Positions 54,705 through 64,000 of a DNA stretch of 64,000 nt are shown here, in pieces. A program made the translations under genes and the position numbers. The notes under the pieces were generated by a model that was not told where the DNA came from, did not search any database, and was given only the letters and a program-made list of their open reading frames with translations. The DNA is from JAJYIW01 sp963781665 (GTDB lineage: Bacteria > Chloroflexota > Anaerolineae > Anaerolineales > Anaerolineaceae), in contig CAWAGA010000002.1 of assembly GCA_963781665.1 (NCBI GenBank), positions 3,658,001 to 3,722,000 on the forward strand. Direction: 5' to 3'. Position 1 is the first letter of the stretch. Each line of letters opens with the position of its first letter.

Positions 54705-56381
54705 ATGATGGATCGAAAAGAATTTATTGAAATGATGTCTTCTGTAAAAATGTTTGACCTGACCCAGGGTTGCTCGATTTTCACCCCACCCTGGCCTGGC
54801 GAGAAATCATTAGAAGTCCATTTCTTCAAACGACTTACCGGCGCTTACGGCGGCGGACAGGGAGCAAATGGCCAGATCCTTAACTGGAGTAATACGGTTG
54901 GCACACATCTGGTCGGCGAAACAGCTTTCAATTCCGGTGGGCGAGCAATCGCCGACATCCCCCTGAAAGAACTGAGTGGTCCTGGAGTAGTAGCTGATAT
55001 CTCTGACCTGGTCTCCGATTACAGTGTCTATACGCCTGAAATGATCATGAAGAAAGTGACAGTAAAACCCGGCGATATTCTGATCGTCAATACGGGTTAC
55101 CACCATTATTCGTGGGACCAGCCCGATGTTTTTTCAAACGATGCCCAGGGTGGGGTCGAATCGAAAGAGTTCGGGTTCTACGTCCGCCATCCAGGTCCAT
55201 CTATGGAATTTTATCAATGGGCACTCGACATGAAATTGAAATGGATCGGTGTCGACTGCGGCTGCGCCGAACACCCCATGAACACGCCAATCCGGCGGAT
55301 GCATGAGAACCATTTCGTTAGGGCTGAAGCAAAACTGGAACGCGATTATGGCAAAAAATGGGATGAATTTTTCCCACAAGGTGAATACTATACTCTAACT
55401 CACACCACCATGCCGAAGGCTCACTTGTTGTTTGTGGAAGCTATCGTCGGTGATATTGAAAAATTGAACAACCAGCGCGCCTGGATCACTGTCCAACCGA
55501 TCCCATTCAAAGAGGTCGAGGCTGCCTGGGCGCGGGTAGTTGCGCTGCAAGCTCCAGATGGAATGGGCGAAGATGATTTCTACAAAGAGATGGATGCGGC
55601 CGAAATGCTCGATCTCACCGTTCCTTTCAGCGTGCAGACACCTCAATGGCTTAACTACATCCCTTTGACGGTGACATATACCAAGCGGGTCGGTGGACAA
55701 TATTTTGGGATGGGCCGTAATGGTTCGATCTGTAACGCCAGCATACACCTGGGCACCCATATGGATGGCGAAAAGCATTTCTATCCAGCCGGGCGGACAA
55801 TCGGACAGGTTCCGTTGGAGGAATGGGTTGGTCCCGGCGTTATTGCCGATATATCTGAGCTGGTAAGCGATTCGAGCGTTTACACACCTAAGATGATTTG
55901 TGACGTAGTCGACATCCATAAAGGCGATATTTTGATCATTAAGACCGGCTGGAACAGGTTTGGGTGGAACAGCCCAGAATCGGATGAATTCCGCTACATG
56001 GTTAAGCATCCCGGGCCATCACCGGACTTTTCCAAGTGGGCTACTGAGATGGAAATCAAGTGGATCGGCGTAGATGCGGTCAGCGCGGATCACCCAATGA
56101 ATACGATCATGCGAATTTGGCACCCGAAAACTTTCGCCGAAGCCAATGCAAAATTGATTCGTGACTTTGGCAAGGATTGGGATGAGATGTACCCGCTTGA
56201 TAAATATTACCAGGACATGCACTTCAACCTCTTCCCAAAGCGGATCGTCCATGCCGAAAACCTGGCTGGCGACATGTTAACTGCGAAAAGTGGGCGCTAT
56301 TTTATCGGATGTTTCCTCCAAAAAGCTATGGAAACTGAATCGATGTGGGGCCGGTTTATTGCCTTCAAAGAGGGCGAATAA
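54705..56381 (+). CDS. Tandem cyclase-family protein (one degenerate, one intact metal site)
   Basis: 558 residues made of two cyclase/kynurenine-formamidase-like halves (about 1-270 and 295-558) that align with each other: GPGVVADISDLVSDYSVYTPEM with GPGVIADISELVSDSSVYTPKM, and WIGVDCGCAEHPMNT with WIGVDAVSADHPMNT. The metal motif HxGTHxDxxxHF is complete in the second half (His348, His352, Asp354, His358). In the first it is broken: Thr64, Val70 and Ala74 replace His, Asp and His. So only the C-terminal half should be a hydrolase of isatin-hydrolase/cyclic-amide type. ATG at 54708 is an alternative start. Substrate not known. Confidence 0.85.
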   Translation: MMDRKEFIEMMSSVKMFDLTQGCSIFTPPWPGEKSLEVHFFKRLTGAYGGGQGANGQILNWSNTVGTHLVGETAFNSGGRAIADIPLKELSGPGVVADISDLVSDYSVYTPEMIMKKVTVKPGDILIVNTGYHHYSWDQPDVFSNDAQGGVESKEFGFYVRHPGPSMEFYQWALDMKLKWIGVDCGCAEHPMNTPIRRMHENHFVRAEAKLERDYGKKWDEFFPQGEYYTLTHTTMPKAHLLFVEAIVGDIEKLNNQRAWITVQPIPFKEVEAAWARVVALQAPDGMGEDDFYKEMDAAEMLDLTVPFSVQTPQWLNYIPLTVTYTKRVGGQYFGMGRNGSICNASIHLGTHMDGEKHFYPAGRTIGQVPLEEWVGPGVIADISELVSDSSVYTPKMICDVVDIHKGDILIIKTGWNRFGWNSPESDEFRYMVKHPGPSPDFSKWATEMEIKWIGVDAVSADHPMNTIMRIWHPKTFAEANAKLIRDFGKDWDEMYPLDKYYQDMHFNLFPKRIVHAENLAGDMLTAKSGRYFIGCFLQKAMETESMWGRFIAFKEGE

Positions 56382-56448
56382 CCTTGTCGAGTCAATATTT
56401 CATCGGTTATTTCCGTTTTTGTCTCCGTAACCGGGAGGTTATGCCTAA

Positions 56449-57333
56449 ATGAAACCTGCAGATTTTAAATATTACTCTCCTACCAGCATCGATGAAGCCT
56501 TAACCATGTTGGATGAAATGGGATATGGCTGCAAAGTATTGGCAGGCGGTCAGAGCCTGGTACCATCCATGAACTTCCGCCTGGCGCAGCCTGAAGCCCT
56601 TGTAGATCTCAATCAAATTACTGAGCTATCGTATATCAAACCTGCCGAAGATGGCGGGGTTGTCATCGGTGCCATGGCGCGGGACAACCTGGTAGAACGG
56701 GATGCTTACGTTGCCCAGCATTTCCCAGTCGTTGTTGAAGCTTTCCACTTTGTCGGCCATCCTCAAATCCGGAATCGGGGAACTTTTGGTGGAGCCATCG
56801 CTCACGCAGATCCGACAGGACAGATGCCGGCGGTCGTGCTGGCATTGAACGGGCGCTGCCATATCCGCAGTAAGAATTCCGACCGGTGGGTCCAGGCAGA
56901 AGAATTTTTCGTGGGGCCTTTCACGACAATTCTCAACCCTGAAGAATTGTTGGTCGAGGTTGCCTTACCACCATCCGACCCCCACAGCGGTACGAGTTAT
57001 AAGCAGATGGCTCGCCAGGGTGGTGCACAAGCGCTGGTTGGCGTGGTGGTATATGTCGCCCTGGATAGAAGAAAACGCTGCAGCGATGCCCGCATCGTCT
57101 TGTTGAGCGTTGGTGAGACTCCCGTGCTGGCTAAGGAAGGCTCGAAAATGCTGGTCGGTAAAGAGCCTCAGGTGAGTATTATCCGGGCAGCGGCTGAAGC
57201 TGCATCATCCCGTGATATCGATCCTGGCGGCGATATCCATTGCTCTGTTGAATTCCGGCGCTATCTCGCGCGTGAGCTGGTCGCCCAGGCTTTGCATGAA
57301 GCTTTCGAACGTGCCGGGCAAAGAGGAGGTTAA
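56449..57333 (+). CDS. Xanthine dehydrogenase-family FAD-binding subunit
   Basis: 294 residues, the medium subunit. YYSPTSIDEALTMLDEMG at the start, the FAD loops VLAGGQSLVPSMNFRL near 31 and RNRGTFGGAIAHADPTGQMP near 108, and the C-terminal CO_deh_flav_C domain. It passes electrons from the Fe-S clusters to an acceptor. Next are the Fe-S and molybdenum subunits in order; they overlap or nearly abut. Confidence 0.93.
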   Translation: MKPADFKYYSPTSIDEALTMLDEMGYGCKVLAGGQSLVPSMNFRLAQPEALVDLNQITELSYIKPAEDGGVVIGAMARDNLVERDAYVAQHFPVVVEAFHFVGHPQIRNRGTFGGAIAHADPTGQMPAVVLALNGRCHIRSKNSDRWVQAEEFFVGPFTTILNPEELLVEVALPPSDPHSGTSYKQMARQGGAQALVGVVVYVALDRRKRCSDARIVLLSVGETPVLAKEGSKMLVGKEPQVSIIRAAAEAASSRDIDPGGDIHCSVEFRRYLARELVAQALHEAFERAGQRGG

Positions 57334-57334
57334 T

Positions 57335-57821
57335 ATGAGCGAATTTGTTAACGTTAGTGTTACCGTGAACGGGACCCATTACGAGAGAGCGGTGGAAGCG
57401 CGGCATGCTGTTAAGTGATTTCATCCGCCATGAACTGGGATTGACCGGCACCCACGTCGGATGCGAACATGGGGTGTGCGGCACCTGCACCGTACTATTC
57501 GATGGTGAACCGGTACGTTCGTGCCTGATTTTTGCAGTTCAGGCTAACGGGCACGAAGTTCGAACGGTTGAGGGGTTGGGAACGGTCGATCACCTCCATC
57601 CGCTTCAGGAAGCCTTCTGGGAAGCCCATGGTGCCCAATGTGGGTATTGCACGCCTGGTATGCTGATGACCCTCGTACCTTTTCTTGAGCAGCACCGCCA
57701 ACCTACGGAAGCAGAAATCCGCGAAGCGATCGACGGCAATTTGTGCCGCTGCACCGGGTACCAACACATCATCAATGCAGTGAAGCTAGCATCTGAAAAG
57801 ATGGCAGCACAGCGTTTATGA
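57335..57821 (+). CDS. Xanthine dehydrogenase-family 2Fe-2S subunit (frameshifted)
   Basis: About 161 residues after skipping one extra base near 57400-57404; then VEAR joins MLLSDFIRHELGLTGTHVGCEHGVCGTC. Two [2Fe-2S] clusters: CEHGVCGTC plus Cys in RSC, and CGYCTPGM with CRCTGY. Start ATG at 57335 has AGAGGAGG close by. Small subunit between FAD and molybdenum subunits. Confidence 0.92.
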
Positions 57822-57848
57822 ATTTTTTCAATAAGACGAGGAGATAAC

Positions 57849-60195
57849 GTGACAACAAAAAATGTTGGTCAACGAATTAAGAGAAACGAGGACCCTCGGC
57901 TGCTGACTGGTCAGGCGCTTTTTGTGGATGATGTTGATTTACCTGGAATGCTGCATGCTGCCTTCCTGCGCAGCGATTACCCCCATGCTCGTATTAAGAG
58001 CATCGATGTAACGGCTGCACGTGGTCGTGCTGGTGTGGTTGCAGTGTATACAGCAGACGATATGGGAGAATACTGGATGCCAGGCCCATTACTGGTGCCT
58101 GCACCGACGTCCATTCCAGGAGCGGTATTCAACAAAGCCACTCAGGTACCCCTGGCAAAAGGCAAGGTCCACCACCAGGGCGAACCGATAGCCGTTGTGA
58201 TTGCTGAATCGCGTTATGCGGCTGAGGATGCGCTCCCTGATATATACGTCGACTTGGACCCTCTTGAGGCAGTCGTCGACCTTGAAAAAGCGCTTGAGCC
58301 AGGTGCGCCTATCATCCACGAAGAGTTGGGCACTAACCTGGCATCCCACATCAAACAAGAAAATGGCAATTACGAAGAAGCTAAGTCGAAAGCCGACCTG
58401 GTGGTCAAAGCTCGCCTGGAGATCGACCGCGGGGTGGCCGGAGCCCTGGAAAATCGAGGTTACGTGGCCCGTTGGGATGCAAAAGAGCAGCTCTTGACGT
58501 TTTGGGCCACCACCCAGGCGCCAATCGTCTTGCGAAATTCCCTGGTCGACCGGTTTGGCCTGGCTGAACATCAGGTGCGGGTCATCGCACCTTTCGTTGG
58601 CGGCGGGTTTGGCCCGAAGATCATGGTTTACCAGCCAGAAGAGCTGCTGCTGACCTTTGCTACCTTGAAATTGAACAGACCGGTGAAATGGATCGAGGAC
58701 CGGCAAGAAAATTTCATCGGGACCACTCAAGAACGCCAGCAGATCCACAATGCCGAAATGGCGTTGACCAAAGATGGGCACATCCTCGGCATTAAAGACG
58801 TTTTCATCCACGACACGGGCGCTTTCAACTCGTATGCACTGACCGTTCCGCTCAATACCCAGACCCACACCCTAGGCCCATACAAGATCGCCAATTATTA
58901 CTCTGAATTCAGGGTGTGCTTTACCAACCGCACGATGGTTACACCGGTGCGCGGTGCCGGACGTACGTACGGTGTATTTGTCATGGAACGCTTGCTAGAC
59001 CTGGCAGCGAAAAAACTGGGAATCGATGTGACCGAAATCCGGCGGCGCAACCTGATCCAACCGAGTGAGTTTCCTTATACAACGGGCATTATCGGGCAGG
59101 ACTTCGTCAAGAATATCCTGGACAGCGGTAATTACCCGGCGACACTGGATAAAGCCTTAGAGAAGATTGATTATGATCACTTCGTGAAGGTTGAACAGCC
59201 GAAGCTAAGAGCGCAAGGTAAGCTGATCGGTATCGGAGTGGTCATGTTCACCGAAGGCACCGGGGTAGGCCCATATGAGGGCGCCCGCGTAACTGTTGAG
59301 GCGAGTGGCAAAGTAAGCCTGGCGACCGGCGTGGGCACGCAGGGGCAGGGGCATTACACTTCCTTTGCTCAGATCGCTGCCGACCAACTGGGTGTGAGCG
59401 TCCACGACGTCCATGTGGTGACAGGAGATACGAACGAGTTCCACTGGGGCGCCGGCACTTTTGCCAGTCGAGGCGCAACGGTAGCTGGAAGCGCTGTTCA
59501 TGCAGCAGCTTTAAATGTACGGGCTAAAATTTTGAGACTGGCGAGTAAAATGCTGGATGCGCCTGAAGAAGAATTGGAGCTTGTCGCCGGCGAAGTGCGC
59601 ATAGCTGATATTCCCTCAAAATCTGTCAGCCTGAAGGAATTAGCTATGAAGGCCAATCCAACGCGGGGAGCGGTCGAACCCGGGACAGAACCCGGCCTGG
59701 AATCGACGGCTTATTACGGACCGCCCTACGGCGCTACCGGGGCTGGCACAGTCGCGATGATTGTTGAAGTCAACCCCATCACGATGATGGTAGAGATCAA
59801 ACGAATGGTTTTCGTGCACGATTGCGGTACGGTTATCAATCCCCTCATACTCGACGGCCAGATCCATGGCGGTATCTCGTTAGGAATTGGCAATTCCTTC
59901 TATGAAAAGTTAGTGGTCGACGAGAATGGCACCTTGTTGAATGGAACCTTCATGGATTACCTGCTGCCGCAGCGCGTTGGATATGCCACCGATCGAGCTG
60001 GTCCATCTCTCAACCCCTTCTCCACTGAACACCCTCGGGATCAAGGGGGTAGGGGAAGCTGGAGCCATTCCAACCCCATCTGCATTCGTCCAGGCAGTCG
60101 AAAACGCTTTGATAGATTACAAATTGGAGATCATGGAAGCTCCCCTGAGTCCAAACCGGTTGTTTGAATTAACCTATGCAATTAAAAACAAATGA
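57849..60195 (+). CDS. Xanthine dehydrogenase-family molybdenum-binding subunit (frameshifted)
   Basis: About 781 residues after skipping one extra base near 59967-59975; then DYLLP continues as SALDMPPIELVHLSTPSPLNTLGIKGVGEAGAIP. Key blocks: IKRNEDPRLLTGQALFVDDVDLPGMLHAAFLRSDYPHARI at the start, the molybdopterin loops VGGGFGPKI near 254, RGAGRTYGVF near 374, GQGHYTSFAQIAADQLG near 502, and the catalytic-type Glu in GVGEAGAIP near 735. GTG start after GAGGAG. Hydroxylates an aromatic or N-heterocyclic substrate; CO dehydrogenase is unlikely as the AYxCSFR motif is missing. Confidence 0.93.
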
Positions 60196-60254
60196 GTATA
60201 ATATTAAGACCGGATTAAATGGTTTAAATACATCATTAGGAGGATGTAAATAAA

Positions 60255-60884
60255 ATGAAACTCGAAGGTGACTACACGTTCAACGGCCCACGAAGCGAAG
60301 TCTGGGAGCTCGTAAGGGACCCAGATGTACTGGCAACATGCCTGCCGGGGACTCAGAGCCTGACCAAAATAGATGAGAATTGCTATGAAGGCACTATCAA
60401 CGTCAGGATTGGGCCGGTATCCGGATCGTTCTCGGGCCGTTTGCAGGTTACGAACGAAGTCCCACCTCAGAGCTGCACTTTAACGGTAGAAGGTAAAGGT
60501 GCTCCTGGGTATGCGAAGGGATTTGGGGATGTTGAGCTATTCGAGCAGTCTGATAACAAGACACTGCTCAAATATTCGGGCGAGATGCAAATTGGCGGCA
60601 AATTGGCCAGTGTCGGTCAGAGATTGATCGACAGCGTCAGCAAAAGTATGGTTCGCCAGGGTTTCGAAGCCCTCGATTCTGCACTGGCTGCCAGGATGGC
60701 TAAAAAAGCCGGGCAAGACGTTGATTTTAAAGCCCCCACCGAGGCGCAGTTTGCATCGGCAGTAGCGAAGGATATGGGTAAAAACATCCTCCAGGTTGCT
60801 GAAGTCAGGATGGTTTTGTACATCGTTCCGGTTGCTCTGGTGTTCTTACTAGCAGCATTCCTTTTATCAAAATGCGGTGGATAA
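60255..60884 (+). CDS. CoxG-family protein with C-terminal TM anchor
   Basis: 209 residues. SRPBCC/CoxG domain (about 1-150; GDYTFNGPRSEVWELVRDPDVLATCLPGTQSL near 5-36). CoxG anchors or helps mature molybdenum hydroxylases at the membrane. A C-terminal TM helix (about 185-205) follows. Good AGGAGG at the start. It belongs to the XDH cluster. Confidence 0.9.
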   Translation: MKLEGDYTFNGPRSEVWELVRDPDVLATCLPGTQSLTKIDENCYEGTINVRIGPVSGSFSGRLQVTNEVPPQSCTLTVEGKGAPGYAKGFGDVELFEQSDNKTLLKYSGEMQIGGKLASVGQRLIDSVSKSMVRQGFEALDSALAARMAKKAGQDVDFKAPTEAQFASAVAKDMGKNILQVAEVRMVLYIVPVALVFLLAAFLLSKCGG

Positions 60885-61086
60885 TCTTTTTTTATTGCAC
60901 CAGCATCTAATATCGACACCCAGGCTGGTAGAATTTCTGGCCGTTAAGTACAAAAGGAGGTGACCAGGGCGCTATTTAAAGTTGAATGGTTTCAGAAGAA
61001 GAAACCAGGGGCCCGCCCCAAATTTGTGAGCCACAAGATTCCGCTTATATACAAACTCCTATTATAAGAAAGGAAGGAAGACTTAC

Positions 61087-62496
61087 ATGGCAACTACATC
61101 GCCTAATGCAATACTTGGTTATCTGCCAAATGATAGGCCGCCTGTGGGAAGAATGATTTTGTTGGGCTTCCAACACGTTCTGACCATGTTCCCGGCAACC
61201 GTTTTATGTGCTCTGCTCATGGGGTTCCATGTCGAGACCGTATTGACGATTACCGGCCTGGGCACAATCGCAGCGCTACTGGGCTCGAAGTTCGCGATGG
61301 GCAAATTTATTCCTCTCTATTATGGATCGAGCTTCAGCTATATCGCAGCTGTAACAGCTATTACAAAACCGACCTTTGGCGTTCCCGTGAGCGACCATCT
61401 TTTGTCCGTCGTTCAAGCTGGATTCCTGGCAACGGGTCTGATCAACGTCCTCGTTGGTTTGTTAATCCGGCTTGCCGGTGGCAAGAAAGCAGTCGATGTG
61501 GTCTTACCCCCGGTCGTCACTGGCTCGGTCGCTTGCAGCATCGGGATCGGCCTTGGCGCTTCAGCACTTTCACAGGCAAGCGGATACAATGCTGCCTCAG
61601 CTCCCCAGGGTATTCTGAGTTGGTGGGCTGTCGCCATGCTGACGATGGTCGCAGCCATTTTGTTCTCGGTATACCTGCAGAATAAGGGCTTTATCGGGAT
61701 GCTGCCCATCCTCTTTGCGGCGGTCTTTGGCTACCTTATCGCCATCCCCTTTGGGTTGGTGAAACCGTTGGACCAGATCTTCATCTCCGGATTGTTCGTT
61801 ACGCCTCATCTGACCTTCCCGGTTTTCAATGATCCAGCAACACTTACCGTGATCTTCGGGGTGGGTGTGATGGCGATTGCCACGATCCCAGAATCCACCG
61901 CTCACCTGTATCAGATCAGCCTGTACGTCGATCACCTGGCGGATGAACAAGGTCGTGAGACTTATGGCCTGAGCCAGTACATCGGTTTGAACCTGATGCT
62001 GGATGGTTTTGATGACATGATCAATGGCATCTTCGGTTCAACTGCTGGCACCAACTACGGCGAAAACAACTCACTGATGGTCATCACCCGCAACTACTCG
62101 GGCCCATCCCTGCTGACCGCTGGTGTAATCGCCATATTGCTCGGCTTCATCGGACCTATCAAAGATATCGTCAATGGCCTGCCTACCGCTGTCGTTGGTG
62201 GTTTGATGATCTACCTGTTCGGCGTCATTGGTATGCAAGGTATTGCGCTGATGATGTCTGAAAAAGTGAACCTGTACGATCCTCGCCAACTCGCTATCGG
62301 CGCTGTCATTTTGATCGTTGGCATCGGCGGAAACATCGGCTTCGCCGGTGGTTTCTTGCCCTTCCCACCCCTGGGCGATGTGTTCCCCTACGGTCTCCCG
62401 GCTATCGCTTCGGGCGCCGTGCTGGGCATCCTGCTCAACCTGATCTTTGTTATCTTCAAACCGTCTTCCGAACGCGAAGCAGTTTCCTTCGGATAA
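61087..62496 (+). CDS. NCS2-family nucleobase permease
   Basis: 469 residues with about 14 TM helices, as in UraA/PbuX transporters. GFQHVLTMFPATVLCALLMGF near 28, PPVVTGSVACSIGIGLG near 141, IPESTAHLYQIS near 268 (carrying the substrate-binding Glu position of TM8), and TNYGENNSLMVITRNYSGP near 319. Imports uracil, xanthine or a related N-heterocycle with protons, which suits the upstream hydroxylase and amidohydrolase genes. AAGGAAGG at the start. Confidence 0.94.
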   Translation: MATTSPNAILGYLPNDRPPVGRMILLGFQHVLTMFPATVLCALLMGFHVETVLTITGLGTIAALLGSKFAMGKFIPLYYGSSFSYIAAVTAITKPTFGVPVSDHLLSVVQAGFLATGLINVLVGLLIRLAGGKKAVDVVLPPVVTGSVACSIGIGLGASALSQASGYNAASAPQGILSWWAVAMLTMVAAILFSVYLQNKGFIGMLPILFAAVFGYLIAIPFGLVKPLDQIFISGLFVTPHLTFPVFNDPATLTVIFGVGVMAIATIPESTAHLYQISLYVDHLADEQGRETYGLSQYIGLNLMLDGFDDMINGIFGSTAGTNYGENNSLMVITRNYSGPSLLTAGVIAILLGFIGPIKDIVNGLPTAVVGGLMIYLFGVIGMQGIALMMSEKVNLYDPRQLAIGAVILIVGIGGNIGFAGGFLPFPPLGDVFPYGLPAIASGAVLGILLNLIFVIFKPSSEREAVSFG

Positions 62497-62603
62497 GCAT
62501 TTTTTATCTGCTTAGCGGAAGACTTCACGCAATATTCAATATCTTCAGGATTCCAGCATCGATGAGATGCTGGAATCCTGGGAAAAAGAAAAATGAAGAA
62601 AAT

Positions 62604-63485
62604 ATGATCCTGATTACAGGTGCCGCTGGCAAGACCGGTCGAGCTGTGATTAAAGCCTTGCGGCTGATTGGATCCAGCCAGAATCCCATGCCTATCAGAG
62701 CATTGGTTAGGAGACCAGAGCAAACCCAATCAATGTTTGAGATAGGCGTCGATGAGGTGGTCATTGGTGACGTACGATCACCAGAAATATTAGGGAAAGC
62801 TTTCAGGGGGGTCAGGGTCGTCTATCACATCCCACCCAATGTCCATCCCGAGGAATTTGCGATTGCTGAGGAAATGCTGAAAGCGGCCGGTTCTGCTGGC
62901 ATCGAACGCTTCGTGTATCATTCAGTGCTCCATCCACAGATTGAGGCCATGCCACACCATTGGCAAAAGATGCGGGTTGAGGAATTGATCTTTGCCAGTG
63001 GTATAGCGTTCACTATCCTCCAACCAGAAGTGTACATGCAAAATATCCTGGTTCAGTGGGACACACTGCTTAAGCAGGGAGTGTATTCTGTGCCCTACGC
63101 AACTCAAACCCGGCTGGGAATGGTCGATCTTGAGAATGTTGGTAAGGCGGCTGCGGTTGTTCTGACCCGTGCCGGACACGAAGGTGCGATATACGAACTG
63201 GCAGGGCCTGATGTCCTTACACAGGATGAGGTCGCCACTATCTTATCCCAGGTCCTGACAATCCCAATCCGGGCAGACGCTCTTCATCGTGAGGTGTGGA
63301 AGTCACGCGCCCAGGCTGCGGGGATCGGTGATTACCAGATAACGACATTATTGAAGATGTTTGAATATTACGAGCATTTTGGATTCTATGGAAATCCGAC
63401 GGTATTGACCTGTTTGCTTGAGAAAACCCCTAATGATTTTGGATCGTTCGTCAGGCGACAATCGAAAAATAAAAAAGCTTCATGA
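62604..63485 (+). CDS. NmrA/atypical SDR family protein
   Basis: 293 residues from MILITGAAGKTGRAV at 62604. NAD(P) motif GAAGKTG at 6-12; the classical catalytic YxxxK is not clear, as usual for NmrA/HSCARG-like redox sensors. PEVYMQNIL near 148 and LEKTP near the C-terminus fit the family. It follows the permease by 107 bases. Probably an NAD(P)-sensing or isomerase-type protein. Confidence 0.85.
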   Translation: MILITGAAGKTGRAVIKALRLIGSSQNPMPIRALVRRPEQTQSMFEIGVDEVVIGDVRSPEILGKAFRGVRVVYHIPPNVHPEEFAIAEEMLKAAGSAGIERFVYHSVLHPQIEAMPHHWQKMRVEELIFASGIAFTILQPEVYMQNILVQWDTLLKQGVYSVPYATQTRLGMVDLENVGKAAAVVLTRAGHEGAIYELAGPDVLTQDEVATILSQVLTIPIRADALHREVWKSRAQAAGIGDYQITTLLKMFEYYEHFGFYGNPTVLTCLLEKTPNDFGSFVRRQSKNKKAS

Positions 63486-63489
63486 TCGA

Positions 63490-63813
63490 TTAATAGATAC
63501 TCATGCCCAGCATTGCGATCCCAACTGACATGATCACCCACCACCAATCTTTGAACGATATTGCGCTCGTTCGAAGCACAAACCCCCCCAGGATGATCGC
63601 AATCGATGCGAAGACGAGATACCAACTAACAACCTGGATACCTTGTTTTGGCACCGTTGTATTGATGTTCCCCTTGGCAGCAGCTTTCTTTAGAGCCCGG
63701 CGAGACTTTCCGGCTAATAATTTTGCCTGTTTTGATTTACCCCTCTGCAGCAAGATAACACGCCCGTAAAAGATTGCAATAACCACGATTACTACAATTG
63801 TGCCGGTATCCAT
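63490..63813 (-). CDS. Small membrane protein
   Basis: 107 residues. Hydrophobic helices at about 4-22, 60-82 and 90-105 flank a Lys/Arg-rich loop (GKSKQAKLLAGKSRRALKKAAAKG). Convergent with the NmrA gene (4 bases between stops). GTAGGTG lies 5-11 bases upstream of the ATG. No family recognised. Confidence 0.65.
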   Translation of the reverse strand: MDTGTIVVIVVIAIFYGRVILLQRGKSKQAKLLAGKSRRALKKAAAKGNINTTVPKQGIQVVSWYLVFASIAIILGGFVLRTSAISFKDWWWVIMSVGIAMLGMSIY

Positions 63814-63916
63814 TGATATTCACCTACTTCTCTAAATTGGACTTTTGCCATTATCCCTGTAAAAGGTAACCATGTCAATAGCAAAATATTTTTTCAATAT
63901 TCAACAAAAAAGAGGC

Positions 63917-64000
63917 TTATAAGTGCAGGTCATCGTCGAGTTCACGGGCATCGCCAAATCTATTAGCCAAACGAGTCAGATGACATTGGTTCTTGGCAAA
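63917..64000 (-). CDS. C-terminal end of a gene entering from the right edge (partial)
   Basis: 27 codons are open on the minus strand up to a TAA at 63919-63917, ending FGDARELDDDLHL. The start is outside the window. Base composition resembles coding sequence, but the family cannot be told. Confidence 0.35.
   Translation of the reverse strand, partial: FAKNQCHLTRLANRFGDARELDDDLHL

Noticed and set aside
57849..60195. Aerobic CO dehydrogenase large subunit (because coxG is present)
   Set aside because: The AYxCSFR active-site loop of CoxL is absent; a general molybdenum hydroxylase fits better.
60960..61067. 35-codon GTG frame upstream of the permease, next to AAAAGGAGGTGA
   Set aside because: The Shine-Dalgarno overlaps the start codon itself, the product resembles nothing, and nothing supports translation. 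A leader peptide is possible but not shown.

Overview
The window is a bacterial chromosome segment. Its gene style suggests a Chloroflexota bacterium, probably Anaerolineae: sugar-catabolic clusters, an HtrA lipoprotein, split and fused catabolic enzymes, and a CysO-type cysteine pathway. This placement is an inference; no rRNA or phylogenetic marker was tested. Genes are tightly packed into operons with good Shine-Dalgarno sites.

Layout. 1-3.2 kb: the end of a sugar (rhamnose/AI-2 type) binding-protein gene made of two nearly identical in-frame copies, then L-rhamnose isomerase. 3.3-12.2 kb: a two-operon regulon that converges in the middle. The plus operon carries an L-rhamnose-1-dehydrogenase-like SDR, a second SDR, a dihydrolipoamide acyltransferase E2, a metallo-beta-lactamase-like protein and a cupin. 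The minus operon carries split transketolase (two genes), E1 alpha, E1 beta and a LacI repressor. Both operons start with the same promoter design (TTGACA-16 bp-TATACT) followed by the same palindrome CCGCAAACGTTTGCGG, so one LacI protein probably controls both. 12.4-18.3 kb: fatty acid desaturase, RraA-like protein, NapH-like ferredoxin membrane protein with a partner, and aspS. 18.3-20.6 kb: a tRNA-Pro(GGG) locus with copies of the tRNA 3' end, a leucine-rich-repeat gene, and two copies of an unrecognised structured RNA whose stem shows compensatory changes. 20.7-23.6 kb: an oversized M19-type dipeptidase and a membrane protein.

23.6-29.1 kb (minus): a five-gene operon that is the best candidate for an undescribed system. 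It encodes a zinc-ribbon membrane protein, a signal-peptide/TM protein ending in a Cys-Ala repeat tail (CACACACAGCACACA), a radical SAM/SPASM enzyme with a PqqD-like N-terminal domain, a paralogue of that enzyme that has lost every Fe-S cysteine, and a SAM methyltransferase. 29.3-33.4 kb: isocitrate dehydrogenase and aconitase. 33.5-38.2 kb: an oxidoreductase, then a protein-thiocarboxylate cysteine pathway (MoeB-rhodanese, CysO-like carrier ending GGN, JAMM protease, CysM) behind a structured leader. 38.3-45.6 kb: a two-component system next to 11-bp repeat operators, HtrA, secreted proteins, ApbE and a ferric-reductase-like cytochrome. 45.7-51.1 kb: a UroD-family protein, a PAS-GAF-HD-GYP sensor and small proteins. 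51.3-62.5 kb: an FdrA/DUF1116 (oxamate transcarbamylase-like), tandem cyclase, xanthine-dehydrogenase-type hydroxylase, CoxG and NCS2 permease cluster, likely for an N-heterocycle. The end holds an NmrA-family protein and a small membrane protein.

Eight genes carry a single-base frameshift, seven of them by one extra base and mostly in short homopolymers. Housekeeping aconitase is among them, so sequence error is the likeliest cause. These genes are annotated as single CDSs spanning the shift.
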